Shown here: positions 17,267 through 26,292 of the stretch, one piece after another
Layout of the letters: every line of letters starts with the position of its first letter
How positions within the stretch are numbered: position 1 is the stretch's first letter
Source of the DNA: Methanosarcina sp. UBA289
GTDB taxonomy: Archaea > Halobacteriota > Methanosarcinia > Methanosarcinales > Methanosarcinaceae
Assembly (NCBI GenBank): GCA_002496565.1
Contig: DAKJ01000009.1
Span: 1 to 64,000 of the forward strand
Length of the DNA stretch: 64,000 bases
Direction of reading: 5' to 3'
The notes under the pieces: model-generated
What the model saw: only the letters and a program-made list of their open reading frames with translations
The model's database searches: none
Told to the model about the DNA's origin: nothing
Translations under genes and position numbers: made by a program

Positions 17267-18571
17267 ATGCCAGTAATTAAAGACGCAGTATGCTCCCTTT
17301 GCGGATCTCTTTGCGACGATATCACAGTCACTGTTGAAAACAACAAAATTACAAAAATCGAAAATGCCTGTATTCTCGGACATAGTAAGTTTGTAGGTAT
17401 GCTCGAGCATGACAGGATAGAAACTCCTATGATCAGGAAAAATGGGGAGCTTATTCCAGTCTCATATGAAGAGGCAATTGAAGCTGCCGCCAAAATTTTG
17501 GTAAACTCCAAGAGAACTCTTTCTTACGGCTGGTGTTCTACCTCCTGTGAAGCAGTCAGTGGGGCCATTCAGCTTGCCGAAGAAACCGGCTCAGTTATTG
17601 ACTCCACAGCAAATGTATGCCATGGACCAACGGCCCTTGCCGCCCAAGAAAAAGGATCTCCTTCAGCCACTCTGGGAGAGATAAAGAATAGGGCAGACGT
17701 AATTATATTCTGGGGCTGCAACCCTGTGCATGCTCATCCAAGGCATATGGTCCGTTACTCAAGTTTTTCAAAAGGTCTTTTTACCGAGAAGGGACGGAAA
17801 GGCAGGAAAATGATAGTTATTGATGTTAGGAGAACTGACACCGCAAAACTGTCTGACAAATATGTAGAAATCGAACAGGGATCAGACCTGCTCCTGGTCA
17901 CTGCTCTTCGTTCAATTGTAAACGGGCATGAAGATGTCATTCCGGAAACCGTTGCAGGCGTCCCTAAGGCTGAAGTTATTGAGCTTGCAGAAACTCTAAT
18001 GAATGCAAAGTTTGTCTGCATTTTCTTTGGTATGGGAGTCACACAGTCTCGCTCAAAGTACAAGAACGGAGACGCTATGTCTTCTTTAATATCAGACCTT
18101 AACCAGCACACAAAAGCTGTAATGATCGGAATGCGCGGACACTATAATGTCACTGGTTTTGGGCAGGTGGCAACATGGGAGACCGGTTTCCCAATGGCGA
18201 TCGACTTTGCAAGAGGATATCCCTATTATAATCCTGGAGAAACAGGAGCAAATGACATTCTTGTACGTGAAGAGCCGGACGCTGCAATCATAGCTGCAGC
18301 TGATCCAGGAGCCCATTTTCCTCAGAAAGCCGTCAGGCATCTTGCAAAAATCCCTGTAATTCAGATTGACCCGTATCCTAACCCTACGACTGAAATTGCA
18401 GATGTGGTGATCCCGGCAGCCGTTGTGGGAATAGAAGCAGAGGGAACGGCTTACCGTATGGACGCAATTTCTCTCCGCATGAAGAAATTAATTGATTCAA
18501 AATTCAAAACCGACGAAGAAATCGTAAAAGATCTGACTGCAAAGGTCAGGGAATTGAAGAGAGGTGCATGA
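17267..18571 (+). CDS. fwdB: Formylmethanofuran dehydrogenase subunit B (catalytic)
   Basis: The 434-aa catalytic subunit carries a 4Fe-4S cluster motif at the N-terminus (C9, C12, C16, C35) and the metal-ligating cysteine C118 in TANVCHGPT. It is a cysteine rather than selenocysteine form. GCNPVHAHPRHMVRY is typical of the family. It reduces CO2 to formate, which passes by a tunnel to subunit A. AGGAGG-like sequence precedes the ATG. The 3' end overlaps fwdA by 4 nt (ATGA). Confidence 0.95.
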   Translation: MPVIKDAVCSLCGSLCDDITVTVENNKITKIENACILGHSKFVGMLEHDRIETPMIRKNGELIPVSYEEAIEAAAKILVNSKRTLSYGWCSTSCEAVSGAIQLAEETGSVIDSTANVCHGPTALAAQEKGSPSATLGEIKNRADVIIFWGCNPVHAHPRHMVRYSSFSKGLFTEKGRKGRKMIVIDVRRTDTAKLSDKYVEIEQGSDLLLVTALRSIVNGHEDVIPETVAGVPKAEVIELAETLMNAKFVCIFFGMGVTQSRSKYKNGDAMSSLISDLNQHTKAVMIGMRGHYNVTGFGQVATWETGFPMAIDFARGYPYYNPGETGANDILVREEPDAAIIAAADPGAHFPQKAVRHLAKIPVIQIDPYPNPTTEIADVVIPAAVVGIEAEGTAYRMDAISLRMKKLIDSKFKTDEEIVKDLTAKVRELKRGA

Positions 18572-20292
18572 AGATGTCGGAAATCCTGATTAAAAATGCA
18601 AGCGTCTGCGACCCTGCACAGAGAATTAACTGCGAGACCATGGATATCTGCATTAAGGATGGAAAGATCGTAGAAAGTGTCTCTGCAAACGCAAAAGTTA
18701 TTAATGCAGAAGGCAGGCTCACGATGGCAGGAGGCTTTGATGGGCATACCCACAGCGCCGGCAAAATTAACGTAGGGCGTTTCATTAATCCTAATGATTC
18801 GAGAAAGAATCTTGTTCCAGGGCTTTCGGGTCAGGTTGCACGTACCGAAAAGACAAGAGCACAGGTAGGATACAATACTCCAAACACCTATGCAATCGGA
18901 TACAGGTACGCAAAACTCGGGTATACTACAATCTGTGAAGCTGCAATCCCTCTTCTTGCCGCAAGGCATACCCATGAGGAATTCAAAGAAATCCCAATTC
19001 TGGACAAAATGGGACTCTCTCTTTTTGGAAGCAACTGGCAGGTCATGGAATATATTCGAGACAAGGAGCCTGAAAAGCTTGCAGCATATGTTGCCTGGGG
19101 TCTTAGAGCTTCGAGAGGTTACGGAATAAAAATCGTAAACCCAGGCGGAGGAGAAGCCTGGGGTTGGGGAAAGAACGTTAGTGGACTCTACGACCCTGTC
19201 CCGAACTTTGATGTAACTCCAGCCGAGATCCTCATGAGCCTTGCCGAAGTAAATGAGCGGCTGAAGCTTCCCCATTCCGTACATGTGCACTGCAACAACC
19301 TCGGAAAACCAGGGAATTATGCAACTACTATAGAAACCATGAAGCTTTTTGAGAAAGTTAAACCTAGCCGGGATAGGCAGGCTCTCCACGTAACCCACGT
19401 GCAGTTCAATGCCTACGCAGGTACGTCGTGGAGGGATTTTGAAACAGGAGCTCCCATGGTTGCAGACTATATAAATGGAGCAAACCACCTGACTTTTGAC
19501 CTTGGGCAAATTATCTTTGGTCCTGCAGTAACCATGACTGCAGACGGACCTGTAGAATATGCAAACGCGAGGATGATGCACGAGAAGTGGAGCAACCAGG
19601 ATATAGAACTGGAAGATGCGTCCGGGGTTGTACCTCTGTTCTACTCTCCAAAGAGCTTTGTAAACGCAGTGCAGTGGGCAATAGGGCTTGAACTTGCCCT
19701 GCTCGTGAAAGATCCCTGGAAGGTTATGTTTACAACCGACAGCCCGAATGGCGGTTCTTTTGTGAACTATCCTGAAGCCTTCACTTACTTGATGAGTGCA
19801 AAAAGAAGGGAGGAAGTTATCTCTGGCTTTTCCAAGATGGCTCTTGACAGAATGGTTCTGCCAGGAATAGACAGGGAACTTGATTTCTACGAGCTTGCAA
19901 TCATGACAAGGAGCATCCAGTCAAAAATGTACAGCAGGCCCGAAAAAGGGAACCTCAAACCAGGCTCCGACGCCGATATTGCGATATATGACATCCTTCC
20001 AGGAAAGATAGACCCCTCGACAGAGTACGAGAAAATGAAGAAAGCTTTCTCAGGTGCAGCATACACGCTGAAAGACGGAGAAATTGTCGTAAAAGACGGA
20101 GAGATAGAAGCTACTCCGAAAGGCAAGATATACTGGGTAAACGCAAAAGTTCCCTCAGCCATCGACAGCGCAATGCAGAAAGACATAGATGTAAAATTCA
20201 GGAAGTACTATACAGTGAGCAAAGCCAACTATATGGTTGAAGATGTGTATCTCCAGAAGCCTGTTGAAATTACCACGGAAGGGGTGTTCTAA
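18568..20292 (+). CDS. fwdA: Formylmethanofuran dehydrogenase subunit A
   Basis: The 574-aa subunit is an amidohydrolase with a binuclear metal site that condenses formate with methanofuran. Visible ligands are GHTH (H60, H62), K188 in GIKIVNPG (the likely carboxylated lysine), HVHCNN, HVTHVQF and the aspartate in FTTDSPNGG. The first ATG overlaps the fwdB stop. A second ATG two codons on (18574) is an alternative start. The family length is normal. Confidence 0.95.
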   Translation: MKMSEILIKNASVCDPAQRINCETMDICIKDGKIVESVSANAKVINAEGRLTMAGGFDGHTHSAGKINVGRFINPNDSRKNLVPGLSGQVARTEKTRAQVGYNTPNTYAIGYRYAKLGYTTICEAAIPLLAARHTHEEFKEIPILDKMGLSLFGSNWQVMEYIRDKEPEKLAAYVAWGLRASRGYGIKIVNPGGGEAWGWGKNVSGLYDPVPNFDVTPAEILMSLAEVNERLKLPHSVHVHCNNLGKPGNYATTIETMKLFEKVKPSRDRQALHVTHVQFNAYAGTSWRDFETGAPMVADYINGANHLTFDLGQIIFGPAVTMTADGPVEYANARMMHEKWSNQDIELEDASGVVPLFYSPKSFVNAVQWAIGLELALLVKDPWKVMFTTDSPNGGSFVNYPEAFTYLMSAKRREEVISGFSKMALDRMVLPGIDRELDFYELAIMTRSIQSKMYSRPEKGNLKPGSDADIAIYDILPGKIDPSTEYEKMKKAFSGAAYTLKDGEIVVKDGEIEATPKGKIYWVNAKVPSAIDSAMQKDIDVKFRKYYTVSKANYMVEDVYLQKPVEITTEGVF

Positions 20293-21051
20293 ATGCAGAT
20301 TGTGAAGCTTTCCCTAAAAGAAGCAAATAAAATCCCCATAGAAGCCGACAACATAAACCCTGACAACTTTGCAGGCAAGACCGAAGAAGATATAAAGACA
20401 ATTCCGGTCTGGTACGGGAACGGCCAGTATCCTCTTGGCGATTTCTTCAATGTAAAGGTAGAAGGGAGCGACTCAGTAGAAAACGTAAAGCTTGTTTTCG
20501 AAGGCGATGTTGCAAGAGTAAAGCGCATTGGACAGAACATGAGTGCAGGAGAAATAGAAATCAACGGCAACGTGGACATGCACTGTGGATTCGGTATGAA
20601 AGGCGGGAAGATTATAATCAATGGCGATGCCGACAGCTGGCTCGGCTGTGAGATGACAGGTGGAGAAATCATACTCAATGGAAATGCTTCTTACTACGTA
20701 GGGTCAGGTTATAGGGGAGAAGCCTGCGGCATGCGAGGAGGGAAAATTACCGTCAATGGCAATGCCAGAGATTACCTCGGTGAGCATATGTGCGGAGGAG
20801 AAATACTCGTAAAAGGCAATGTAGGACTCCTTCCTGCAATCTCAAACAATGGAGGGAAGATAATAATTGAAGGCAATGCTACAATGCCTGCAAACGAAAT
20901 GAAGAACGGTATGGTCATTATTAAAGGTGAGGTATCCGATCTCCTACCATCTTATAAAGAAGAAGGAACAGAAGAGATTGAAGGAACTGTCTACCGAAAG
21001 TTGGTTGGCGATGTTAATGTCGGTGGAAAAGGAGTATTACTTATAAGATAA
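20293..21051 (+). CDS. fwdC: Formylmethanofuran dehydrogenase subunit C
   Basis: The 252-aa protein has the right-handed beta-helix of the glutamate-synthase GXGXG type. It is seen as repeats of 'MxGGxIxINGNA' (GMKGGKIIINGDA, EMTGGEIILNGNA, GMRGGKITVNGNA, HMCGGEILVKGNV). It is the structural subunit that scaffolds A, B and D. It starts right after fwdA with no gap (stop TAA, then ATG) and ends the operon. No F or G subunit follows. Confidence 0.95.
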   Translation: MQIVKLSLKEANKIPIEADNINPDNFAGKTEEDIKTIPVWYGNGQYPLGDFFNVKVEGSDSVENVKLVFEGDVARVKRIGQNMSAGEIEINGNVDMHCGFGMKGGKIIINGDADSWLGCEMTGGEIILNGNASYYVGSGYRGEACGMRGGKITVNGNARDYLGEHMCGGEILVKGNVGLLPAISNNGGKIIIEGNATMPANEMKNGMVIIKGEVSDLLPSYKEEGTEEIEGTVYRKLVGDVNVGGKGVLLIR

Positions 21052-21319
21052 AACAAAATCGCTCCCATTGAGCAGTGATATTTTGAGATTCTAATGTAAA
21101 AATCCCTAAAATCTGTTTGTCAGCGGGTGAGAAGTATAAACGGAGCAAATAGGAGAGTTCTTTATCTTACACGCTTTCAGCTTTTTTAAAGTTAATATCC
21201 ACTATATTTCTTTCAACTAACTTTTTCCTCAGCTTCATTTAGAGCGTATACTAAAAATAATCTGAAAAAGAATTAAAAGAAAAAAAGAATAAAAGGCATT
21301 ACCCTTTCTTGAAAATATA

Positions 21320-22081
21320 TTAGTATCCTGTTGCTTCTGCCAGCTGTTTTACCAGAGAGCTATCAGCAGTACTTCCGGTAACCACGAATACATGGTTTTC
21401 GTTACTCCAGATATAGGTATACCTGGGAGCCTCGTTTCCTGCAATTGTGACGTAGTCTGCAATTCTCACAGCTGAATGTCCATTAAATGACTCTTCGACA
21501 AAACGGGAACCATTTGCTAATGGCTTGAAGGAAGATTTGTATGCATCTATCAGATTAGTTGCAGCCTCAGCATTTCCAAGCTCGATTACATCTAGATAGA
21601 AATCAGAGTCATTGTATTTGTACATTCCTTCGGATCCTCCAACGACTTCTGAAACATTCTCTGCATTGTAATCGATTTTGATATCAGATGCATCAAGAGG
21701 GACAGATCCAATGTATTCAAAACCTGCAGGAAGGTTTTCAAGCTTACTAATGTCAGCACTTTCAGCAGAATTTGCATTCGCTTCTGAACTGCTTGAGTCT
21801 GTTCCGCCAGATATGGGTTTGTTAAGCTCGTTAGTGTCAGCTGCATTATCAGCATGATTTACGTTCGTTTCCGGGCTATTACTTGGCTCTGTTACATTTA
21901 CTGCGGGCTCGTTAAGCTCGCTAACGTTAGCCGTACTTTCAGCAGGATTTACATTTTCTCCCGAGTTATTGGGCTCTGTTCCATTGACTGCGGAATTATT
22001 GTCGCCTACGCAGCCTGAAAATGCGACCGTTAAAACCACAAGTGCAGATATTAAAGCCACCATTTTTTTCATAAGCTTCAC
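21320..22081 (-). CDS. Secreted lipoprotein with repetitive linker
   Basis: The 253-aa protein has a signal peptide ending in a lipobox-like VAFSGCVG (C24). An approximately 95-residue Asn/Ser/Glu-rich linker follows, with imperfect repeats of 'N-x-A-E/D-S/N-x-A-x-x-x-E-L'. A compact C-terminal domain (about residues 120-253) reads ENLPAGFEYIGSVPL at its start and IADYVTIAG near its end. I recognise the general type from Methanosarcina surface lipoproteins but no function. It lies 155 nt downstream of the S-layer gene on the same strand, behind that gene's terminator. Confidence 0.8.
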   Translation of the reverse strand: MKLMKKMVALISALVVLTVAFSGCVGDNNSAVNGTEPNNSGENVNPAESTANVSELNEPAVNVTEPSNSPETNVNHADNAADTNELNKPISGGTDSSSSEANANSAESADISKLENLPAGFEYIGSVPLDASDIKIDYNAENVSEVVGGSEGMYKYNDSDFYLDVIELGNAEAATNLIDAYKSSFKPLANGSRFVEESFNGHSAVRIADYVTIAGNEAPRYTYIWSNENHVFVVTGSTADSSLVKQLAEATGY

Positions 22082-22204
22082 CTAAAATCTGTATAATCCT
22101 GGAAATAACTATCAATTTAAAACCGGGATTCAAGAAGATCGCTTGAATTAAGAAATCCGTAAATAAAAAGGTATCTGCGAAAAGAAACTAAAAAAGAATT
22201 AAAA

Positions 22205-22225
22205 GAAGGGTTAAGAAAACCCTTC
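22205..22225 (-). terminator. Terminator of the S-layer gene
   Basis: On the minus strand the stem GAAGGGTT/AACCCTTC (8 bp, 5-nt loop) starts 12 nt after the stop and is followed by TTTTAATTCTTTTTTAG. It is a strong hairpin plus T-tract. Confidence 0.7.
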
Positions 22226-22236
22226 AATTAGAAAAT

Positions 22237-24231
22237 TTAGTTGTTCCTCCTGACGATATAGACAACTGCAAGGAGTCCAACAAGTCCGAGAACAACTCCG
22301 AATCCTGGGGATTCTTTGCCGGGTTCAGTTTTATTCTCTTCAGTTGGTGCCTCTACAGAGGTTTCTCCCGGAGTTGCGGGTGTGTTATCATCTGGAGTTT
22401 CGATGGTTGCATTATCATCAGATGGTTCGGTTTTGTTGACAGATTCAACGCTAGTGTTATTTTCAATGCTAGTGTTGTTTTCGTCACCGATAGTCCTCTT
22501 AACGAATGGATAGTACCTGAGTTCACTGGCAGGGGTGTCAGCGATCTTGAAGAACATTCCCTCACCAATTTCCTCATCGGAGTCTCTGGTCAGAGTGAAT
22601 GTATCATCATTGGTGATCCTGAGGGATTCTCCCTGTACGGAAACATCGTTGAGTTCGCCGAATTCATCGTCAGATTCGATCTTTATGGCGTTTGCGTAGT
22701 CAATGAGCCAGAGACCTTCAATCTGGGCAATGCTGTCGACTGCACCCTGGAAGACCTGGTTGACATGGACTTTCAGGACAACGACATCGTCTTCATCCTG
22801 GATGTCATCAAGTTCAACGTCCCAAGTGTTGTCACCGGTTCCTCCAACACTGACGATTTCATCATCTACATATTCTCCGTCCTTGTTGAACTGGAGCCAG
22901 ACTTTCTCACCGTCAACATCGACCTGCTTGGCTTCAAGAGAGTATCCTTCACCGAGGTCAAGGGTTTCGCCGGTTCTGATGGTGTACTTGTCATCGCTGT
23001 CAAGAACGAGCTTGGCGAGCTTGTCAGCACTGTTGGCTTTCAGTGGGATGTATTCCTCTGCAAAGAAGCCAATAATTGGATACGTGTCCCAGCCAGCAGC
23101 TGCATTTTCATATTCGTAGTCAACGTCCTTAATGGAGGTAGTGTAGACGAGGCCGCCCTTTTCAATTACATTGCCATTGAGTTTAGAGACACTAAGTTCT
23201 TCTGTTTCAACATTGTCATTAATGTCGTAGTAGAAGCCTGCAAAGCTGCTTGCGTTCCAGGTGGCTTCACCATTGGCAACACTTCCTCTTATTTCATAGG
23301 TGCCAGGCTCAGTGAGTTCCTTCATGATATAGAACCTGAGCACGTTGGATGGAGTATCAGCTACCTTGAAAGCCAGGCCTTCAGCGAGTTCATTTGTGCT
23401 GTCCCTGGTCAGAGTGAAGGTGTCTTCATTGGTAATTTTAAGGGTTGGGCCGTTGATGGAAACATCGTTGAGTTCGCCGAATTCATCGTCAGACTCGATC
23501 TTTATGGCGTTTGCATAGTCAATGAGCCAGAGACCTTCAATCTGAGCAATGCTGTCGACTGCACCCTGGAAGACCTGGTTGACATGGACTTTCAGGACAA
23601 CGACATCGTCTTCATCCTGGATGTCATCAAGTTCAACGTCCCAGGTGCTGTCACCGGTTCCGACTGAGATAATCTCGTCATCTACGTATTCTCCGTCCTT
23701 GTCGAACTGGAGCCAGACTTTCTCACCGTCAACATCGACCTGCTTGGCTTCGATAGAGTAGCCCTGTCCGAGGTCAAGGGTTTCGCCGGTTCTGATGGTG
23801 TACTTGTCATCGCTGTCAAGAACGAGCTTGGCGAGCTTGTCAGCACTGTTAGACTTCAGTGGGATGTATTTCTCTGCAAAGAAGCCGAGCAAGCTGTAGT
23901 TGTCCCAGCCAGCAGCTGTATTTTCATATTCGTAGTCAACCTGCTGAATCGTAGTAGTATATACGATTCCGTTCTCTCCAATTACGTTGCCTTTGTTATC
24001 TGCAACTTTTTCAATGGAAAGACTTTCAGTTGTGACGTTATCATCAATGTCGTAGTAGAATGCTGCAAAGTCAGTAGCATCGATTGTAATACCGTCGCCA
24101 ACAATGTCTTCGATATTAGAGCCGTTGAACACAGGACCGCGGATCTCAACTGCGTCTTCTGCACTTGCGGCGGATGCAAATACAGTAAGAACCATGAGAG
24201 CAGCCAGTGTCACTGCTGCGAATCTCTTCAT
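22237..24231 (-). CDS. Major S-layer protein, two DUF1608 domains
   Basis: The 664-aa protein has a signal peptide (about residues 1-24, ending SAASAED). Two S-layer DUF1608 domains follow (about 25-305 and 310-580), then an acidic Thr/Pro/Asn-rich tether of about 60 residues, then a C-terminal PGFG-plus-hydrophobic anchor ending VRRNN. This is the layout of the Methanosarcina S-layer protein (MA0829 type in M. acetivorans), which forms the cell sheath. Many N-x-S/T sites suggest glycosylation. GGAGG lies just upstream of the ATG. The two domains are almost identical in parts at DNA level. Confidence 0.92.
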   Translation of the reverse strand: MKRFAAVTLAALMVLTVFASAASAEDAVEIRGPVFNGSNIEDIVGDGITIDATDFAAFYYDIDDNVTTESLSIEKVADNKGNVIGENGIVYTTTIQQVDYEYENTAAGWDNYSLLGFFAEKYIPLKSNSADKLAKLVLDSDDKYTIRTGETLDLGQGYSIEAKQVDVDGEKVWLQFDKDGEYVDDEIISVGTGDSTWDVELDDIQDEDDVVVLKVHVNQVFQGAVDSIAQIEGLWLIDYANAIKIESDDEFGELNDVSINGPTLKITNEDTFTLTRDSTNELAEGLAFKVADTPSNVLRFYIMKELTEPGTYEIRGSVANGEATWNASSFAGFYYDINDNVETEELSVSKLNGNVIEKGGLVYTTSIKDVDYEYENAAAGWDTYPIIGFFAEEYIPLKANSADKLAKLVLDSDDKYTIRTGETLDLGEGYSLEAKQVDVDGEKVWLQFNKDGEYVDDEIVSVGGTGDNTWDVELDDIQDEDDVVVLKVHVNQVFQGAVDSIAQIEGLWLIDYANAIKIESDDEFGELNDVSVQGESLRITNDDTFTLTRDSDEEIGEGMFFKIADTPASELRYYPFVKRTIGDENNTSIENNTSVESVNKTEPSDDNATIETPDDNTPATPGETSVEAPTEENKTEPGKESPGFGVVLGLVGLLAVVYIVRRNN

Positions 24232-24482
24232 TTTATTGTTCCTCCATGTTTGTTAAGATATGTCGTATGTAAGAAGAAGTGTCGGGATCAACACTTTAAG
24301 GGTTTCACCATTCTTCACCAAGTCAGACTTACCATATTTCGTCGATTGCCGAAGAGGATTTCATTCCCTCCTTATCCCTCTAAATTGGATTACAAGTGTT
24401 CTATAAAATAATTGCCTTATTAAATCTTTTGTGGTCTGTTTCAGGGAAATTAAAGGGGAAAAGCGCAAAACAACGATATAAA
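24232..24482 (-). promoter_or_regulatory. Promoter and long leader of the S-layer gene
   Basis: On the minus strand TTTATATC (24482-24475) is the best TATA candidate. It predicts transcription from about 24450 and a 5' leader of about 220 nt, unusually long compared with most genes here. The leader is less AT-rich than the DNA upstream of it. Confidence 0.4.
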
Positions 24483-25374
24483 TAACGGTAAATGTCGAAA
24501 GAACTCTGGTGGTATATTCGTCAGGAGTTAAGTTAAAAGATAAATTAGAAATACTTATAAAAGATTATCGAAAAAAGATACTATAACTAGAGATATTTAG
24601 GCAAAGTAATTTCAGATTATACTAATTTTAAAGATCTCTATTCAGTAAGCTTATCCAATAATAGATTTAGAGTTTTTAAAACTAATAAAGTTCTTGTATA
24701 TGGATAAGGTTTCGATTCAACCGGTTTTATTAACTATACTAATTTTCAAGAAAAAGATTCATATTCGTTTCTGAAGGAAAAGATATCAGTAGTCCAAAAA
24801 GATCTAATCCTTAAAATATTATTTCAATCAAAACATGTATTCAGTCACCAAGATGCTAAGTACTGGGAAATTTTGTATAGAAACTGATTTAAAATTGGCA
24901 AAGTTACAATGTGTTTTTAAGATAACTTTAATATTTATAATAAGCGCATATATTAAATTTAAAATATATTTAAAAAAGAGTTTTTATGTAACCTCAAGAG
25001 AAAATGGCATTATTATTAGAAATCGACGATATAAAAGAGATAAAATATAAAAAAAGAAAAACATAAAAAGATAATTATAAGATTCCACCGAGTTAGAAAA
25101 AGAAAAAAGCCTGAGATATTATATGAATATAAGAAGAGACATAATATTATCAGACTCAATATGACCAATTCATAGAGTCAAGAGAATAAATAAGATCATA
25201 TTCATAGAGTTAAGCCCAAAACCCAGAATAAATATTTACCTAGATACCGAGTTGGAATAATCAATCGAGCTTCTGATAAGGAAAATCGTCTGAAAAATTC
25301 ATAAAGAAATATGATTGGTTTTGGATGAGCTCATAATTAATATAGAACTCTAAAAACACGAAGGGGAATTTGCT
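24483..25374. other. AT-rich divergent intergenic region
   Basis: About 890 nt between the divergent S-layer gene and the next plus-strand gene. A 71-codon frame at 24835-25050 has no Shine-Dalgarno and no coding character. I see no RNA gene. Confidence 0.35.
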
Positions 25375-25950
25375 TTGAAATATGAAACTGTTATTCAGGA
25401 TGTCATATGTAGGATAAAAGCCATCAAAGGCGTGGAAGATACATATATTTTGAGTGAAGAAGACAAAGAAAAGATTTTTGAGCTTGAGAAAAAGGCTGAA
25501 GGAGCAGTCCTTATGGGACTTGGTGTTGGAGACAACCAGGGAATAAAGGAAGTCTTCAAACGCCAGGTAATCATAGCTTTTACAACTAATATGAATTATG
25601 TCTGGCCCGAAGGGCCCAATGTATTGCTTACGCAGTATGGAGAAAAGGTTGGGGAAGACATTTATGATCCTGAAAAACTTGAGGAATGTGAGAAATGTAA
25701 AGATACGCTGGTGATGGGTAACTTTGTGATCTACAAGAGCGCGGTACCTAAGCCAAAGGATGCAAAGAAAGAACCTATAACTGTAGTCCTTCCTCCCCAG
25801 AAATGCAAGGATGTGGAATGTGTAGAAGGTGTAGCCAATGTTGTACTCGCATCTCCTTCTACTCCATCGGATGAGTACATCAGATCTGTAATGGATCTCA
25901 AACCGGCAGTAGGACTCGGAACTTTTATTATAGGATTCGATCTCTGTTAA
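25375..25950 (+). CDS. Conserved-looking hypothetical protein, Cys-rich
   Basis: I do not recognise this 191-aa protein. The start is a TTG preceded by AAGGGGA. It is soluble, with an alpha/beta look. It has a Gly-rich segment (VLMGLGVGDNQGIKE) and two cysteine pairs (EECEKCKDTLVMGNF and PQKCKDVECVEG) that could bind a metal, plus a C-terminal Cys. NYVWPEGPNVLLTQYGEKVG looks like a conserved core. It has no operon partners. A methanogen-specific DUF is likely, but I cannot name it. Confidence 0.75.
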   Translation: MKYETVIQDVICRIKAIKGVEDTYILSEEDKEKIFELEKKAEGAVLMGLGVGDNQGIKEVFKRQVIIAFTTNMNYVWPEGPNVLLTQYGEKVGEDIYDPEKLEECEKCKDTLVMGNFVIYKSAVPKPKDAKKEPITVVLPPQKCKDVECVEGVANVVLASPSTPSDEYIRSVMDLKPAVGLGTFIIGFDLC

Positions 25951-26292
25951 GTAATCGACCTGTAAAAACTTACTGATAAAAATGAGGTAGACACCGTACA
26001 GTAAATATTAAGTTACCGTTTTACCTGCATTAAATATAGAGCTAATCCCAGAATCGATTTAACTGCTATATAAATATGAATTTTCAAACTCACGTAATGA
26101 TCCTAAGCTCTCAATTGATTATCCACAGTTTGATTTGATAAATCATTTTGAGCTTTGGGATCATCTTAAGCACTATCAATAAGATCAAGTTAAGTGACTT
26201 TTCTAAACCATAAAATATTTTTAAAGCTCTAAAATTGATTTTTGTTTTGAACTACCATAAGAATGAAAAACCGGAATCCATAAACCGGAAAG
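25951..26292. other. Intergenic region upstream of Elp3
   Basis: AT-rich. A palindrome-like pair is visible (GATCCTAAGCTC at 26099-26110; GAGCTTTGGGATC at 26151-26163) that could fold into a hairpin of about 11 bp with mismatches. No gene is seen. Confidence 0.35.

Noticed and set aside
18451..19581. 376-codon minus-strand frame opposite fwdA
   Set aside because: Fully antisense to fwdA, which is unambiguous; Cys/Ser/His-rich shadow composition.
22765..23667. 300-codon plus-strand frame opposite the S-layer gene
   Set aside because: It is an antisense shadow produced by the codon use of the duplicated S-layer domain; it has no ribosome site and its composition is that of a mirror frame.
24835..25050. 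71-codon frame in the S-layer upstream region
   Set aside because: No Shine-Dalgarno, AT-driven Lys/Ile composition, no recognisable sequence.
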